DNA from: Alphaproteobacteria bacterium
GTDB lineage: Bacteria; Pseudomonadota; Alphaproteobacteria; UBA6615
Direction of reading: 5' to 3'
Assembly (NCBI GenBank): GCA_009691025.1
Contig: SHWB01000015.1
Coordinates: forward strand, 1-38,858
Length of the DNA stretch: 38,858 nucleotides
The position numbers were made by a program, and so were the translations under genes. Of the stretch, positions 18,634 through 25,609 are shown piece after piece. The notes beneath the pieces are model-generated. The model did not search any database. It was not told the origin of the DNA and worked only from the letters and a program-made list of their open reading frames with translations. Numbering within the stretch: the first letter of the stretch is position 1; every line of letters starts with the position of its first letter.

Positions 18634-19245
18634 ATGCTGGCGATCGTTCGCTGGGCGGCTCTCGCCGTCGCCATCGTCGTGGTTGCGGCATGGCTGACGC
18701 TGCAGACGCAGAAAGGCCCGGTCGGCCCGGAAAATATCGGCGGCGTCGGGCCGGCGGTTGCCATCGGCGGCCCGTTCGAACTGGTCGACCAGACCGGCGG
18801 GACGGTCAGCGACGCCAATTTCCGCGGCAAGTGGATGCTCGTTTATTTCGGCTACACCTACTGTCCCGACGTCTGCCCGACGGAACTCGCCAACATGGCG
18901 GCGGCGCTCGATGGCCTCGGTGAAGAGGCCTCCCGGGTGGTGCCGGTGTTCGTCACGGTCGATCCCAATCGCGATACGCCGTCCGTGCTGGCCGAATACG
19001 TGCCGCTCTTCGGCGACCGTTTCGTCGGCCTGACGGGGTCGCGCGCCCAGGCCGACGCGGCGATGAAGGCCTATCGCGTCTTCGCCGCCCGGACGGAGAG
19101 CCCGGCCAGCACCGACTACCTGATGGACCACTCCTCCTACGTCTACCTGATTGGTCCCGACGGCAAATTCGTCGCCATGTTCCGCTACCGCACCGACCCG
19201 GCGGAGATTGCGGCGACGATCCGCCGGCACATGGCGGGCAGCTGA
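18634..19245 (+). CDS. SCO1/SenC family copper chaperone
   Basis: A 203-residue protein with a single N-terminal anchor (WAALAVAIVVVAAWLTL) and a thioredoxin-like domain. Copper ligands are Cys77 and Cys81 in YCPDVCP, and His166 in DHSSYVYLI. VTVDPNRDTP is the family's central motif. SCO proteins load copper into the CuA site of cytochrome c oxidase on the outer face of the membrane. The gene starts 10 bases after hupE and is followed after four bases by the HugZ-like gene, so the three look like one operon. No oxidase genes are present. Confidence 0.92.
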   Translation: MLAIVRWAALAVAIVVVAAWLTLQTQKGPVGPENIGGVGPAVAIGGPFELVDQTGGTVSDANFRGKWMLVYFGYTYCPDVCPTELANMAAALDGLGEEASRVVPVFVTVDPNRDTPSVLAEYVPLFGDRFVGLTGSRAQADAAMKAYRVFAARTESPASTDYLMDHSSYVYLIGPDGKFVAMFRYRTDPAEIAATIRRHMAGS

Positions 19246-19249
19246 GGCC

Positions 19250-20011
19250 GTGGCCAGGCGTGACGGCGCGGCCGACGATCCGGCGCGCCTCGCCCGGCGG
19301 CTGATCCGCCGCGTCGGGCGCGCATCGCTTGCCACCATCGACGGCGACGGCCGCCCGCTGGCGACGCTGGTGCTGGCCGCCAGCGGCCAGGACGGTGCGC
19401 CGCTGCTGCTGCTGTCGGGGCTGGCTGCGCACACGCGCAATGTCGCGAACGACCCGCGCGTGTCGCTGCTGTTCGCGACCGAAGGCCCCAGCGAAGGCGC
19501 GCTGGCACGGCCGCGCGTGAGCGTCGGCGGTCGCGCCGGGCGCCATGACGACAAGGCCGCGCGCGCCCGCTTCCTCGCTCGACACCCCGCCGCTAACGCA
19601 TGGGCCGCGCTACCGGATTTCGTGCTGTGGCGGATCGCGCCTGATGCGGGCCATCTCGTCGCCGGCTTCGCGCGCACGCATCATCTCCCGGGCGCGGCCC
19701 TACTGGCCGACACGGGGGCGGCGATGCGGATGCAGGAGGCGGAGGCCGATATCCTCGTGCACATGAATGCCGATCACCGCGAGGCGATCGCGCTGTACGC
19801 CACGGCTCTCGCCGGAGCGCGGGGCGGCGGCTGGAGCATGACCGGCATCGATCCCGAGGGCTGCGACCTGCGCCGCCCGTCGCGTGGGCGGGAGGCGCCC
19901 GACAGCCATCTGGTGAGGATCGACTTTCCGCAGCCCGTCGACGGGCCGGGTTCGGCGCGGACGATGCTGGCGAATCTGGCACGGACGGCAAGGCGTCGCG
20001 CGCAGGCGTGA
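19250..20011 (+). CDS. HugZ-like pyridoxamine 5'-phosphate oxidase-fold protein with DUF2470 domain
   Basis: A 253-residue cytoplasmic protein. The N-terminal split-barrel flavin/haem-binding domain includes RVGRASLATIDGDGRPLATLV and NVANDPRVSLLFA. The C-terminal DUF2470-type domain begins EAEADILVHMNADHREAIALYA, with the conserved N-x-D-H that binds haem in relatives such as HugZ. The family is linked to haem binding or degradation and general flavin redox chemistry; the actual substrate is unknown. The GTG at 19250 starts four bases after the SCO stop and gives the expected length. The downstream gene is convergent. Confidence 0.82.
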   Translation: MARRDGAADDPARLARRLIRRVGRASLATIDGDGRPLATLVLAASGQDGAPLLLLSGLAAHTRNVANDPRVSLLFATEGPSEGALARPRVSVGGRAGRHDDKAARARFLARHPAANAWAALPDFVLWRIAPDAGHLVAGFARTHHLPGAALLADTGAAMRMQEAEADILVHMNADHREAIALYATALAGARGGGWSMTGIDPEGCDLRRPSRGREAPDSHLVRIDFPQPVDGPGSARTMLANLARTARRRAQA

Positions 20012-20053
20012 GGATGCAGACCGGTATCGCCGACTGCCTAGCGGCGGCTCCGG

Positions 20054-20692
20054 TCAGATCATCTCGACGGTCTCGGCCATCGGGCCTTTCTGGCCCATGC
20101 GCGTGCTCATGCGCACGCGCTGGTCCGGCGTCATAGACTGGATGCCGTGGCGCTGCAGCGTGCGTCCGGAAACGAACACATCCCGGCCGCCGCCGTCCGG
20201 AATGACGAAGCCGTAGCCCTTGGCCGCGTCGTAGAACTTGACGGTGCCGTCGACGGAAACTGCGGCATCGCCGCCGCCTTCGCCGCCGTATTCGCTGTAA
20301 CCGCCACGATCATTGTCTCGGTCCCGGTCGCCACGTTCGCGCCATCCGCCGCGATAGCCACGGTCACCGTCGCCGCCATGGTCGCCGTGGCTACCCTGGT
20401 CACGGCCGCCGTTGCCGCCGCCGCGCGGCGCCGGCTCGCTCGCCGTGGAGGCGTCTATCTCGTGAACAGCGGAGACCTGGAGGCCGCGCGGACCCTGCTC
20501 GACATCGCAGATGACGGTCGCACCGTCCGGCGCGTCGCGATGGCCGGAGGCGTTGAGCACAGAAGCATGGAGGAAGGCGTCGGGGCGGTCGTCACCGAAC
20601 TGGACGAAACCAAAACCCTTGGTAGGATTGTACCATGTTACGATGGCGCGGACCCGCTGCTGCCCTGAAGAAGGCGAATCGAAGTCACTCAT
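20054..20692 (-). CDS. Two-domain cold-shock protein with Gly/Asp/Arg-rich linker
   Basis: A 212-residue protein with two cold-shock domains. The first (about residues 13-80) has VTWYNPTKGFGFVQF and the second (about 146-212) has GTVKFYDAAKGYGFVIP. Both carry the RNP1 motif KG(F/Y)GF(V) but only part of RNP2: DAFLHASV in the first and DVFVSGRTL in the second. The linker of about 60 residues is rich in Gly, Asp and Arg (for example RGGWRERGDRDRDND), an RGG-like disordered segment that could add RNA contacts. Two-domain cold-shock proteins are common in alphaproteobacteria; the long linker is less usual. It has a long AT-richer leader. Confidence 0.9.
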   Translation of the reverse strand: MSDFDSPSSGQQRVRAIVTWYNPTKGFGFVQFGDDRPDAFLHASVLNASGHRDAPDGATVICDVEQGPRGLQVSAVHEIDASTASEPAPRGGGNGGRDQGSHGDHGGDGDRGYRGGWRERGDRDRDNDRGGYSEYGGEGGGDAAVSVDGTVKFYDAAKGYGFVIPDGGGRDVFVSGRTLQRHGIQSMTPDQRVRMSTRMGQKGPMAETVEMI

Positions 20693-20770
20693 AATGCCGA
20701 AACTCCACCTGCCGCCGAACGGGCGTCCGTCCGTCGGCTCCCCCTAGCTGGCACGACGGCATCGGCCGTA

Positions 20771-20799
20771 CCTTTATTGTTACGTCTACTTTAACACAA
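20771..20799 (-). promoter_or_regulatory. Possible promoter and long leader of the cold-shock gene
   Basis: On the minus strand TTGTGT (20794-20799) and TAAAGG (20771-20776) are 17 bases apart, in the most AT-rich stretch of this region. This would leave a leader of about 75-80 bases, the kind of long untranslated region seen in cold-shock genes. The -10 match is weak. Confidence 0.3.
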
Positions 20800-20860
20800 C
20801 TTTGCCGCCGCCGTCTCTTATTGCGAATCGAGACGCAAGCGTTTTGTTTCGGCGGTCTCG

Positions 20861-21127
20861 TCAGGTAGATAGCAGCAGGTCGGGCAGGCCGTTGGCAAGC
20901 GGGCCCGACGGCATCCGCGTGCCGTCGAGGTGGGCGTCGGGCAGGCCGGCGCGGCTGGTATTGGCGCCGGTCAGGTTGGCGAAGGAGAGGTTGGCGCCGG
21001 TCAGCGCGGAGTGGCGCATGTCGGCGCCGCGCAGATCAGCGTAGCGCAGGACCGCGCGTGTCAGGCGCGCCGGCAGCATGCGCTCGTGGCCGATCAGCAG
21101 CGGCCCCAGGATGGCGTCGCGCAGGAA
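20861..21127 (-). pseudogene. Pentapeptide-repeat protein, 5' end missing
   Basis: The minus-strand frame reads FLRDAILGPLLIGHERMLPA, then RYADLRGADMRHSALTGANLSFANLTGAN, a run of A(D/N)LxxA pentapeptide units, and ends at TGA (20861-20863). Going upstream, the frame meets a TAA immediately beyond 21127, exactly where RTX sequence of the opposite strand begins. The segment before MLPARL still looks like protein from the middle of a gene, so the start was lost at the junction. Pentapeptide proteins form right-handed beta-helices; no function can be given for this fragment. Confidence 0.6.
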
Positions 21128-21972
21128 GCGACATTATCGATGGCGGTGCCGGCATCGACCTGCTGGTCGGTGGCCTTGGCGACGACACATTGATCGGCGG
21201 AACGGACGACGACACCTTTGTCTTAGGTCCAGTCGCCCGCCGGGATGTTGTGGGGGACTTCACGATTGACGCCGACACGATTGATCTGGTGGCCTGGGAA
21301 GGCCTCGGCTACGAGGCGCTGATGGCGCAGTCCACCCAGATCGGCGAACACGCGGTGCTGAATTTAGAGGATGGCACCCGCATCACGCTGGAGCGGATTT
21401 CCCTCGATGAACTAGGGGCCGGCAATTTCCTTCTCTCTCCAGGCGTCGCCAGCCAGACCTCCGGCGCTTAGGGGGCGGACGAGCCCGCGGCGGGCGGCAC
21501 GTCAGCCGGCGGAACGATTGCCATCGACAGCACGCTCCCCGGGACCGTGGGTGACTACAAGATCGTCGGACGCGATGGCAATGAACACATCCTTGGCCAC
21601 GCCGGCGACGACGAGCTGAAGGGCGGAGAGGGCGACGATCTGCTCGAAGGCAGTGCCGGCGCGTACTGGCTGCATGGCGGCGTCGGCGACGATGTTCTGG
21701 TCGGCGGCGCAGGCGACGATATCGTGATCTGCTGGGCGGGCTCGGATACCTTCGTCTTCCGTCCTGGTTCGGGCAAGGACGTCGTCAAGGATTTCGAGGT
21801 CGGCGTCGACAAGGTCGATCTGAGCGCCTTTGCACTGGACGGCACGAACGACATATTTGCGACCGCGATAGTGCGGAACGGCAATACCGAGTTCACACTG
21901 CCATCGGGGGAGTAGTTTCGGCTGGACGGCGTCCTGCCCGACGAGCTGTCGTTCGGCAATCTCGTGATCTGA
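21127..21972 (+). pseudogene. RTX (haemolysin-type calcium-binding repeat) protein, 5' end missing, two in-frame TAG codons
   Basis: The frame contains glycine-rich nonapeptide repeats in two blocks, GDDTLIGGTDDDTF near 21180 and GGVGDDVLVGGAGDDIV near 21680. Each is followed by the typical C-terminal module of type I-secreted RTX proteins (VVGDFTIDADTIDLVAW; KDVVKDFEVGVDKVDLSAF). The same frame continues through TAG at 21469-21471 and TAG at 21913-21915 to a TGA at 21970-21972. Sequence after the second TAG (FRLDGVLPDELSFGNLVI) is the normal end of such a module. The beginning is lost at a junction with the pentapeptide gene. It is probably a dead calcium-binding secreted protein. No T1SS genes are nearby. 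Confidence 0.7.
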
Positions 21973-21996
21973 CGTCTTCCCTCGAAAGGACCGTGT

Positions 21997-22018
21997 CGCC
22001 GCGGTCCGGACCGCGGCG
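21997..22018. terminator. Perfect 22-bp palindrome after the RTX frame
   Basis: CGCCGCGGTCC at 21997-22007 is followed without spacer by its exact reverse complement (to 22018), 25 bases past the RTX stop. It could fold into a stable stem, but no U-run follows, so the terminator role is only inferred. The rest of 21973-22146 shows nothing I recognise. Confidence 0.35.
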
Positions 22019-22146
22019 CACGCGATCTTGTGGCGATGGCCATGGCCGAATGGGCGGGCCGAAGGGCGATCGGGACCGCCGCTAGGGCGGCGGCCGGCGG
22101 CGCCATCGGTCTGCGTCTCCGGGCGGGCGAGACGCCCGACGGGTCG

Positions 22147-22176
22147 TTGGAGCCGCGTACGCCCCCCTGCTATAAT
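22147..22176 (+). promoter_or_regulatory. Promoter of tRNA-Arg
   Basis: TTGGAG (22147-22152) is followed after 18 bases by a perfect TATAAT (22171-22176), ten bases before the mature tRNA 5' end. Confidence 0.6.
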
Positions 22177-22186
22177 TGAACCGGCT

Positions 22187-22263
22187 GCGCCCGTAGCTCA
22201 GCAGGATAGAGCACCGGTTTCCTAAACCGGGGGTCGCAGGTTCGAGTCCTGCCGGGCGCGCCA
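22187..22263 (+). tRNA. tRNA-Arg (anticodon CCT)
   Basis: A complete 77-base cloverleaf. The acceptor stem GCGCCCG pairs with CGGGCGC, the D-arm is GCTC/GAGC, and the anticodon arm CCGGT-TTCCTAA-ACCGG carries CCT. The T-arm is GCAGG-TTCGAGT-CCTGC, and the discriminator G plus CCA are encoded. It reads AGG codons. A decayed second copy lies at 23681-23751. Confidence 0.97.
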
Positions 22264-22382
22264 GTATTTTCAAAAGGTTAATATAATTATGGCGCCGGAC
22301 TTCCGCGGTTCCGGGGTGACCGGCCGTGCACAAGAAAAGGCGCCGGTCCTCGGGGAGGGGGGGCGCCGCAACGTTCGTCCGG

Positions 22383-22905
22383 TTATCTCATGACGATCTG
22401 CACGCGGCGGTTCTGCGCCTTTCGGACATTGTCGCCGGTCGGCACCAGCGGCTCAGCTTCGCCCCTGGATTCGACGGCGATCTCGATCGCCGGCGTGCCG
22501 AGACGAACCAGCTCCGCCTTGACCGCCTCGGCGCGCCGCCGTGAAAGATCGATGTTGTACGTATCGGTACCGGATCTGTCGGCGTGGCCGGTCGCGACCA
22601 TTGTGATGCGTCCCATCTGGCCCGCTTCGCGCGACGCCGTGGCGACAACCGATTTCGCCCCGTCGGTCAGCACGTAACTGTCCCAATCGAAGAAAACGAG
22701 GAAGGTGCGCGACGTATCGGGAGACACGTCCGCCGCCGCGGCGCGCGGTGCTGGCGCCGGCGCCGGCGCCGGCGCCGGAGGCGCGAGTTCCGCCATCGCC
22801 GCGTCATGCGCGCTGCGGCATGCGGCGATGTCCTTGGGCTGAAAATTCTCCTCCTGCTCCTGCAACCAGCAATCGAATGCGACCTGGGTCCGCGCCGTTG
22901 CGCGC
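22383..22905 (-). pseudogene. OmpA-like peptidoglycan-binding protein, 5' end missing
   Basis: The C-terminal OmpA domain is complete: FLVFFDWDSYVLTD, ATGHADRSGTDTYNIDLSRRRA and KAQNRRVQIV. The preceding stretch has TQVAFDCWLQEQEENFQPKD, an alpha-helical region common to OmpA-family lipoproteins of Rhodospirillales-like bacteria, then an Ala-Pro repeat encoded by tandem GGCGCC units. Upstream of about residue TQV the frame runs directly into the PhyR-like coding sequence of the other strand, so signal peptide and N-terminus are gone. A shorter protein from an internal TTG (22865) is conceivable but would lack a signal peptide. It ends in TAA at 22383-22385. Confidence 0.65.
22751..22776. repeat. 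Tandem GGCGCC hexamer repeat
   Basis: Four consecutive GGCGCC units plus two bases encode the Pro-Ala linker of the OmpA-like frame. The unit is a multiple of three, so slippage would change linker length without a frameshift. Confidence 0.8.
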
Positions 22906-23636
22906 GAGGTGCCATACCTGCGCCGCTACGCTCAAGCCCTGTGCGGTGCCCAGGCGGCCGGCGACCGCTATGTGTGCAACTGCATCGAGATCTTGCTGCA
23001 GGACTGGTTGGCGCTGGCGAACTGGGGCAATGTGCGAGTCGGACTGTTCCGCCTATTCCACGACGTCACGCTGCCTATCGAGATGCTGGACGACGACGAT
23101 GCCGGCCTGCCGATGCGCAGCCGCCAGCTGCTGCTGGTCCATATCGAGCAGTTCACCCTGAAAGAGACCGCTGACATCCTGCGTATGGACTACGCCGAGG
23201 CGGCCATCTGCTGCCGGGCGGCCCAGACCCAGCTGCGCTACCGTCCGGCGCCGCGCGCCCTGCTACTGGAGGACGAGCCGCTGATCCCGTCTATGTTGCC
23301 GACGTGCTGAAGGACATGTGGCACCAGGTCATCGGCATCGCCGCGACGCAGGCCGAGGCCGTCGCCATGGCGCACCACCGCCGGCCCGACCTGGTTGTCT
23401 CCGGCTGCAACCCCGGCCGCGGGCCCGACGGCTTCGCCGCCGTGGGGCGGCTGCTGAACAGCATGACGGCGCCGGTGGTGTTCGTCACCGACGACCCCGA
23501 ACCGCTGCTCACGGGCGACCGGCACGAGCCGTCCTTCATCGTCACCCAGCCGTTCAACGACATGAGGTTGATGACGGCCGTAGCACTGGCCGTGCTGTGC
23601 GGTCGCCGCACGCGGGTTGCGGTTGCCGCGGAATGA
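22906..23636 (+). pseudogene. PhyR-like general stress response regulator, 5' end missing, frameshifted, receiver without Asp
   Basis: The frame begins VPYLRRYAQALCGAQAAGDRYV and continues through a sigma-factor-like domain (SRQLLLVHIEQFTLKETADIL) into a receiver domain (LLLEDEPLI). This is the order of PhyR, which sequesters the anti-sigma factor NepR when phosphorylated. Near 23285-23292 the frame shifts by one base (LLEDEPLI to VYVADVLKDMWHQVIG) and continues to TGA at 23634-23636. In the receiver, the segment LVVSGCNPGRGPDG aligns with LILADIQLADGSSG of PhyR, so the phospho-acceptor Asp is Gly. KPF is replaced by QPF. The first residues are missing at the junction with the OmpA-like gene. 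It is a paralogue or relic, not the working PhyR; no NepR or EcfG gene is nearby. Confidence 0.7.
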
Positions 23637-23680
23637 GATCTCCGCAGGGCGGGCGGCTCAGCGATTTCGCCGCCCGCCCC

Positions 23681-23751
23681 GCGCCCGTCCTATCCCGTTG
23701 GCCTCCGGTTTCCTTAAACCGGTGCGCAGACTAGAGTCCCGCTGGAGTTAA
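23681..23751 (+). pseudogene. Decayed tRNA-Arg(CCT) copy
   Basis: GCGCCCG at 23681 matches the acceptor 5' strand of the intact tRNA. After 17 bases (20 in the intact gene) comes CCGGTTTCC-T-TAAACCGG, the whole anticodon arm with one inserted T. Then follow CGCAG and GAGTCC at the T-arm positions. About 31 of 40 bases agree by hand alignment from the anticodon arm to the T-arm. The D-arm and the 3' acceptor strand are degraded, so no functional cloverleaf is possible. It may be an old attachment-site or duplication remnant. Confidence 0.6.
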
Positions 23752-23800
23752 AGGCACCGCGGCGCAAACTAGGACGCCCGGGCCAGCGGAGGTACGCATT

Positions 23801-24499
23801 ATGGCGACGGACGATCCCAACCGGCTGATCCTCACCGGGGAGAATCCCTTCATCCGGCTGAGCGGCAAGGATGGCAACCACAACAGCACCGAGGCGAGCT
23901 ACTGGCGCATCCTGTTCTGTCCCGCCGGCCCCGGCCATGTGCTCTACCTCAAGAGCGAGCTGACGCAGAACCGCTGGCGCATCTACGCCGACAACATCGC
24001 CATGGCGCGCTGGCTGCAGGCCACCGTGCAGGGCATGCTCAACGCCGAGACCCGAGATGCCGCCATCCCGGTGGTCGAGGCGAGTTTCGCGAAGAGCGGC
24101 GACCCGCGCTATTTCTGGACCGAGCGCGTGACGGCGCGCGGCGAGGACATCGCGCTTACCTGGCACGATTTTGGCGATCCGCTGCTCATCCACACCCAGC
24201 CCAATGAGGTACCCGGCCGGCAATACGGCGTCTGCACCGTGCTGGTGCCCGCCGCCGCCGCCCGCCTGACGCTCAACGGCGTCGAGGCGGCCGGCCGCCC
24301 GTGGCCGCGCGAACGCGAAGGCCGGCCGTTCAGCACCTGCGCGCTGGCCTTCTCCGAAAGCTGGACCGAGGCGCGGCAGGCATTTGCCGGCTTGATCGGC
24401 GAAGCAGAACGGTCTCCTGCTCGAACAGGTATAACAGCAAGGCAGCCGAGGATCGTGGCCCGGCGTCCCGGCAACACCCAACCCGGGCCGGTACGTTAG
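23801..24499 (+). CDS. Conserved-looking protein of unknown function (C-terminus probably replaced)
   Basis: A 232-residue frame with a good ribosome site (GGAGG, about seven bases before the ATG). Soluble, no signal peptide or membrane segment, many aromatic residues (SYWRILFC, RYFWTERV, LTWHDFGDP). I do not recognise the family. From about residue 185 (after CALAFSESW) the composition changes to Arg/Pro-rich, non-protein-like sequence up to a TAG. Directly after the TAG the same frame continues as a HigB-like toxin, so the natural C-terminus was probably lost at a junction near 24380-24490. The part before that has normal codon use and seems a real gene. Confidence 0.55.
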   Translation: MATDDPNRLILTGENPFIRLSGKDGNHNSTEASYWRILFCPAGPGHVLYLKSELTQNRWRIYADNIAMARWLQATVQGMLNAETRDAAIPVVEASFAKSGDPRYFWTERVTARGEDIALTWHDFGDPLLIHTQPNEVPGRQYGVCTVLVPAAAARLTLNGVEAAGRPWPREREGRPFSTCALAFSESWTEARQAFAGLIGEAERSPARTGITARQPRIVARRPGNTQPGPVR

Positions 24500-24853
24500 G
24501 TCGGCACCAGCAAGGATGACCTGAGCACGTTTCCGGCGGATGTCCGGCGGCGGGTTGGCGGGGCCCTGTGGGAGGCGCCACTCGGGCGCAAGGCACCGTA
24601 CGCCAACCCGATGAGAGTATTCGGCGGGGCGGGAGTGCAGGATATAGTAGACGATTTCGACGGCGACACATGGCGCACCGTCTACACCGTTCGCTTCGCC
24701 GGAGCGGTCTATGTGCTGCACGCCTTCCAGAAGAAGCCGAAGCGCGGCATTGCAACTCCAAAGGCAGAGCTGGGTCTGATCGGGCGGCGCCTGGGACGTG
24801 CGCAGGGGGATTACGAACGATGGACGCCAAGCGAAAAGCCGATATCCCGGTAA
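24500..24853 (+). pseudogene. HigB/RelE-like (phage Gp49-like) toxin without a start
   Basis: VGTSKDDLSTFPADVRR, GGAGVQDIVDDFDGDTWR, YTVRFAGAVYVLHAFQKK and KRGIATPKAEL are the consecutive conserved blocks of HigB-type mRNA interferases. In the family the first block is preceded by a tryptophan (RWVG); here that codon is TAG (24497-24499). No ATG or GTG with a ribosome site lies in the right place, so the first roughly six residues are lost. An ATG at 24611 would give only the C-terminal two thirds. The last residues overlap the antitoxin gene by 34 bases. Confidence 0.6.
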
Positions 24854-25170
24854 CGCAGGGCAGCGGCAACGTATTCGACGACCTCGGTTTTGCCGACCCC
24901 GGGGAAGAGTTGACCAAGGCGCAGCTCGCGAGCCTCATCCGGCAGATCGTCCGGCGTCGCCGCCTGACCCAGACGGCGGCCGCAGCGCTCATGGGTATCG
25001 ACCAGCCCAAGGTCTCGGCCCTGCTCAACGGTCGCCTGGCGAATTTCTCCAGCGAGCGCCTGATGCGCCTCCTTACGGCCCTCGGGCAGGATGTGGAGAT
25101 CACCGTCAGGTCCACGCCGCACGGTCGCGCGCATGGGCATATTCGCGTTGTCGATGGCACGCCGGCCTGA
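24820..25170 (+). CDS. HigA-like XRE-family antitoxin
   Basis: A 116-residue protein with a helix-turn-helix (LTQTAAAALMGIDQPKVSAL around residues 55-75) and the following RLMRLLTALGQDVEI. This is the HTH_37/XRE type that accompanies HigB-like toxins. It is intact with an ATG at 24820 that overlaps the toxin end, the usual arrangement. With the toxin broken, it is an orphan antitoxin that could still repress its own promoter or neutralise a related toxin elsewhere. Confidence 0.85.
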   Translation: MDAKRKADIPVTQGSGNVFDDLGFADPGEELTKAQLASLIRQIVRRRRLTQTAAAALMGIDQPKVSALLNGRLANFSSERLMRLLTALGQDVEITVRSTPHGRAHGHIRVVDGTPA

Positions 25171-25189
25171 GGCCGTCGCCCTACACATC

Positions 25190-25609
25190 TCAGTCCCTGA
25201 CCCGCACCACCTCGTAGCCGACGCCGGCGACGTCCGGGTAGACCGTGGTCTTCTGCGAGGAGACGCGCACGGCGGCGATCCCGGCGAAGGCGAGGCACAT
25301 GGCGGCGACGCGCTCAACCAGCGTCTCCTGCAGCACGATGTGACCGTCGTCGATCAGCGCCATCACGCCGCTGCGCACACGGTCGTAGTCGAACACCGCC
25401 TCCAGCCGGTCGTGCTCTGGCGGCGGGCCGGGCACGAGGTAGAGGTCGATCGAGAGCAGCACCGGCTGCGTGCGGCCGCGCTCGAAATCATGCGCGCCGA
25501 TGGCGACGTCGAGGGCGAGGTCGCGCAGGAAGATGCGACGGAAGCCGCCATGCGCAGCCAGCAGTCCGGCTTCGAGACTGTCGCGCGCCGGGGCGGTGCG
25601 GGCGGTCAT
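25190..25609 (-). CDS. folB: Dihydroneopterin aldolase
   Basis: A 139-residue enzyme of folate synthesis, converting 7,8-dihydroneopterin to 6-hydroxymethyl-dihydropterin and glycolaldehyde. Motifs are IFLRDLALDVAIGAHDFERG, FDYDRVRSGV, ETLVERVA and the final strand VRVSSQKTTVYPDVAGVGYEV. The ATG at 25607-25609 overlaps the stop of the upstream SDR gene (ATGA). It carries an extension of about 20 residues before the conserved domain; no other start is better. Confidence 0.88.
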   Translation of the reverse strand: MTARTAPARDSLEAGLLAAHGGFRRIFLRDLALDVAIGAHDFERGRTQPVLLSIDLYLVPGPPPEHDRLEAVFDYDRVRSGVMALIDDGHIVLQETLVERVAAMCLAFAGIAAVRVSSQKTTVYPDVAGVGYEVVRVRD

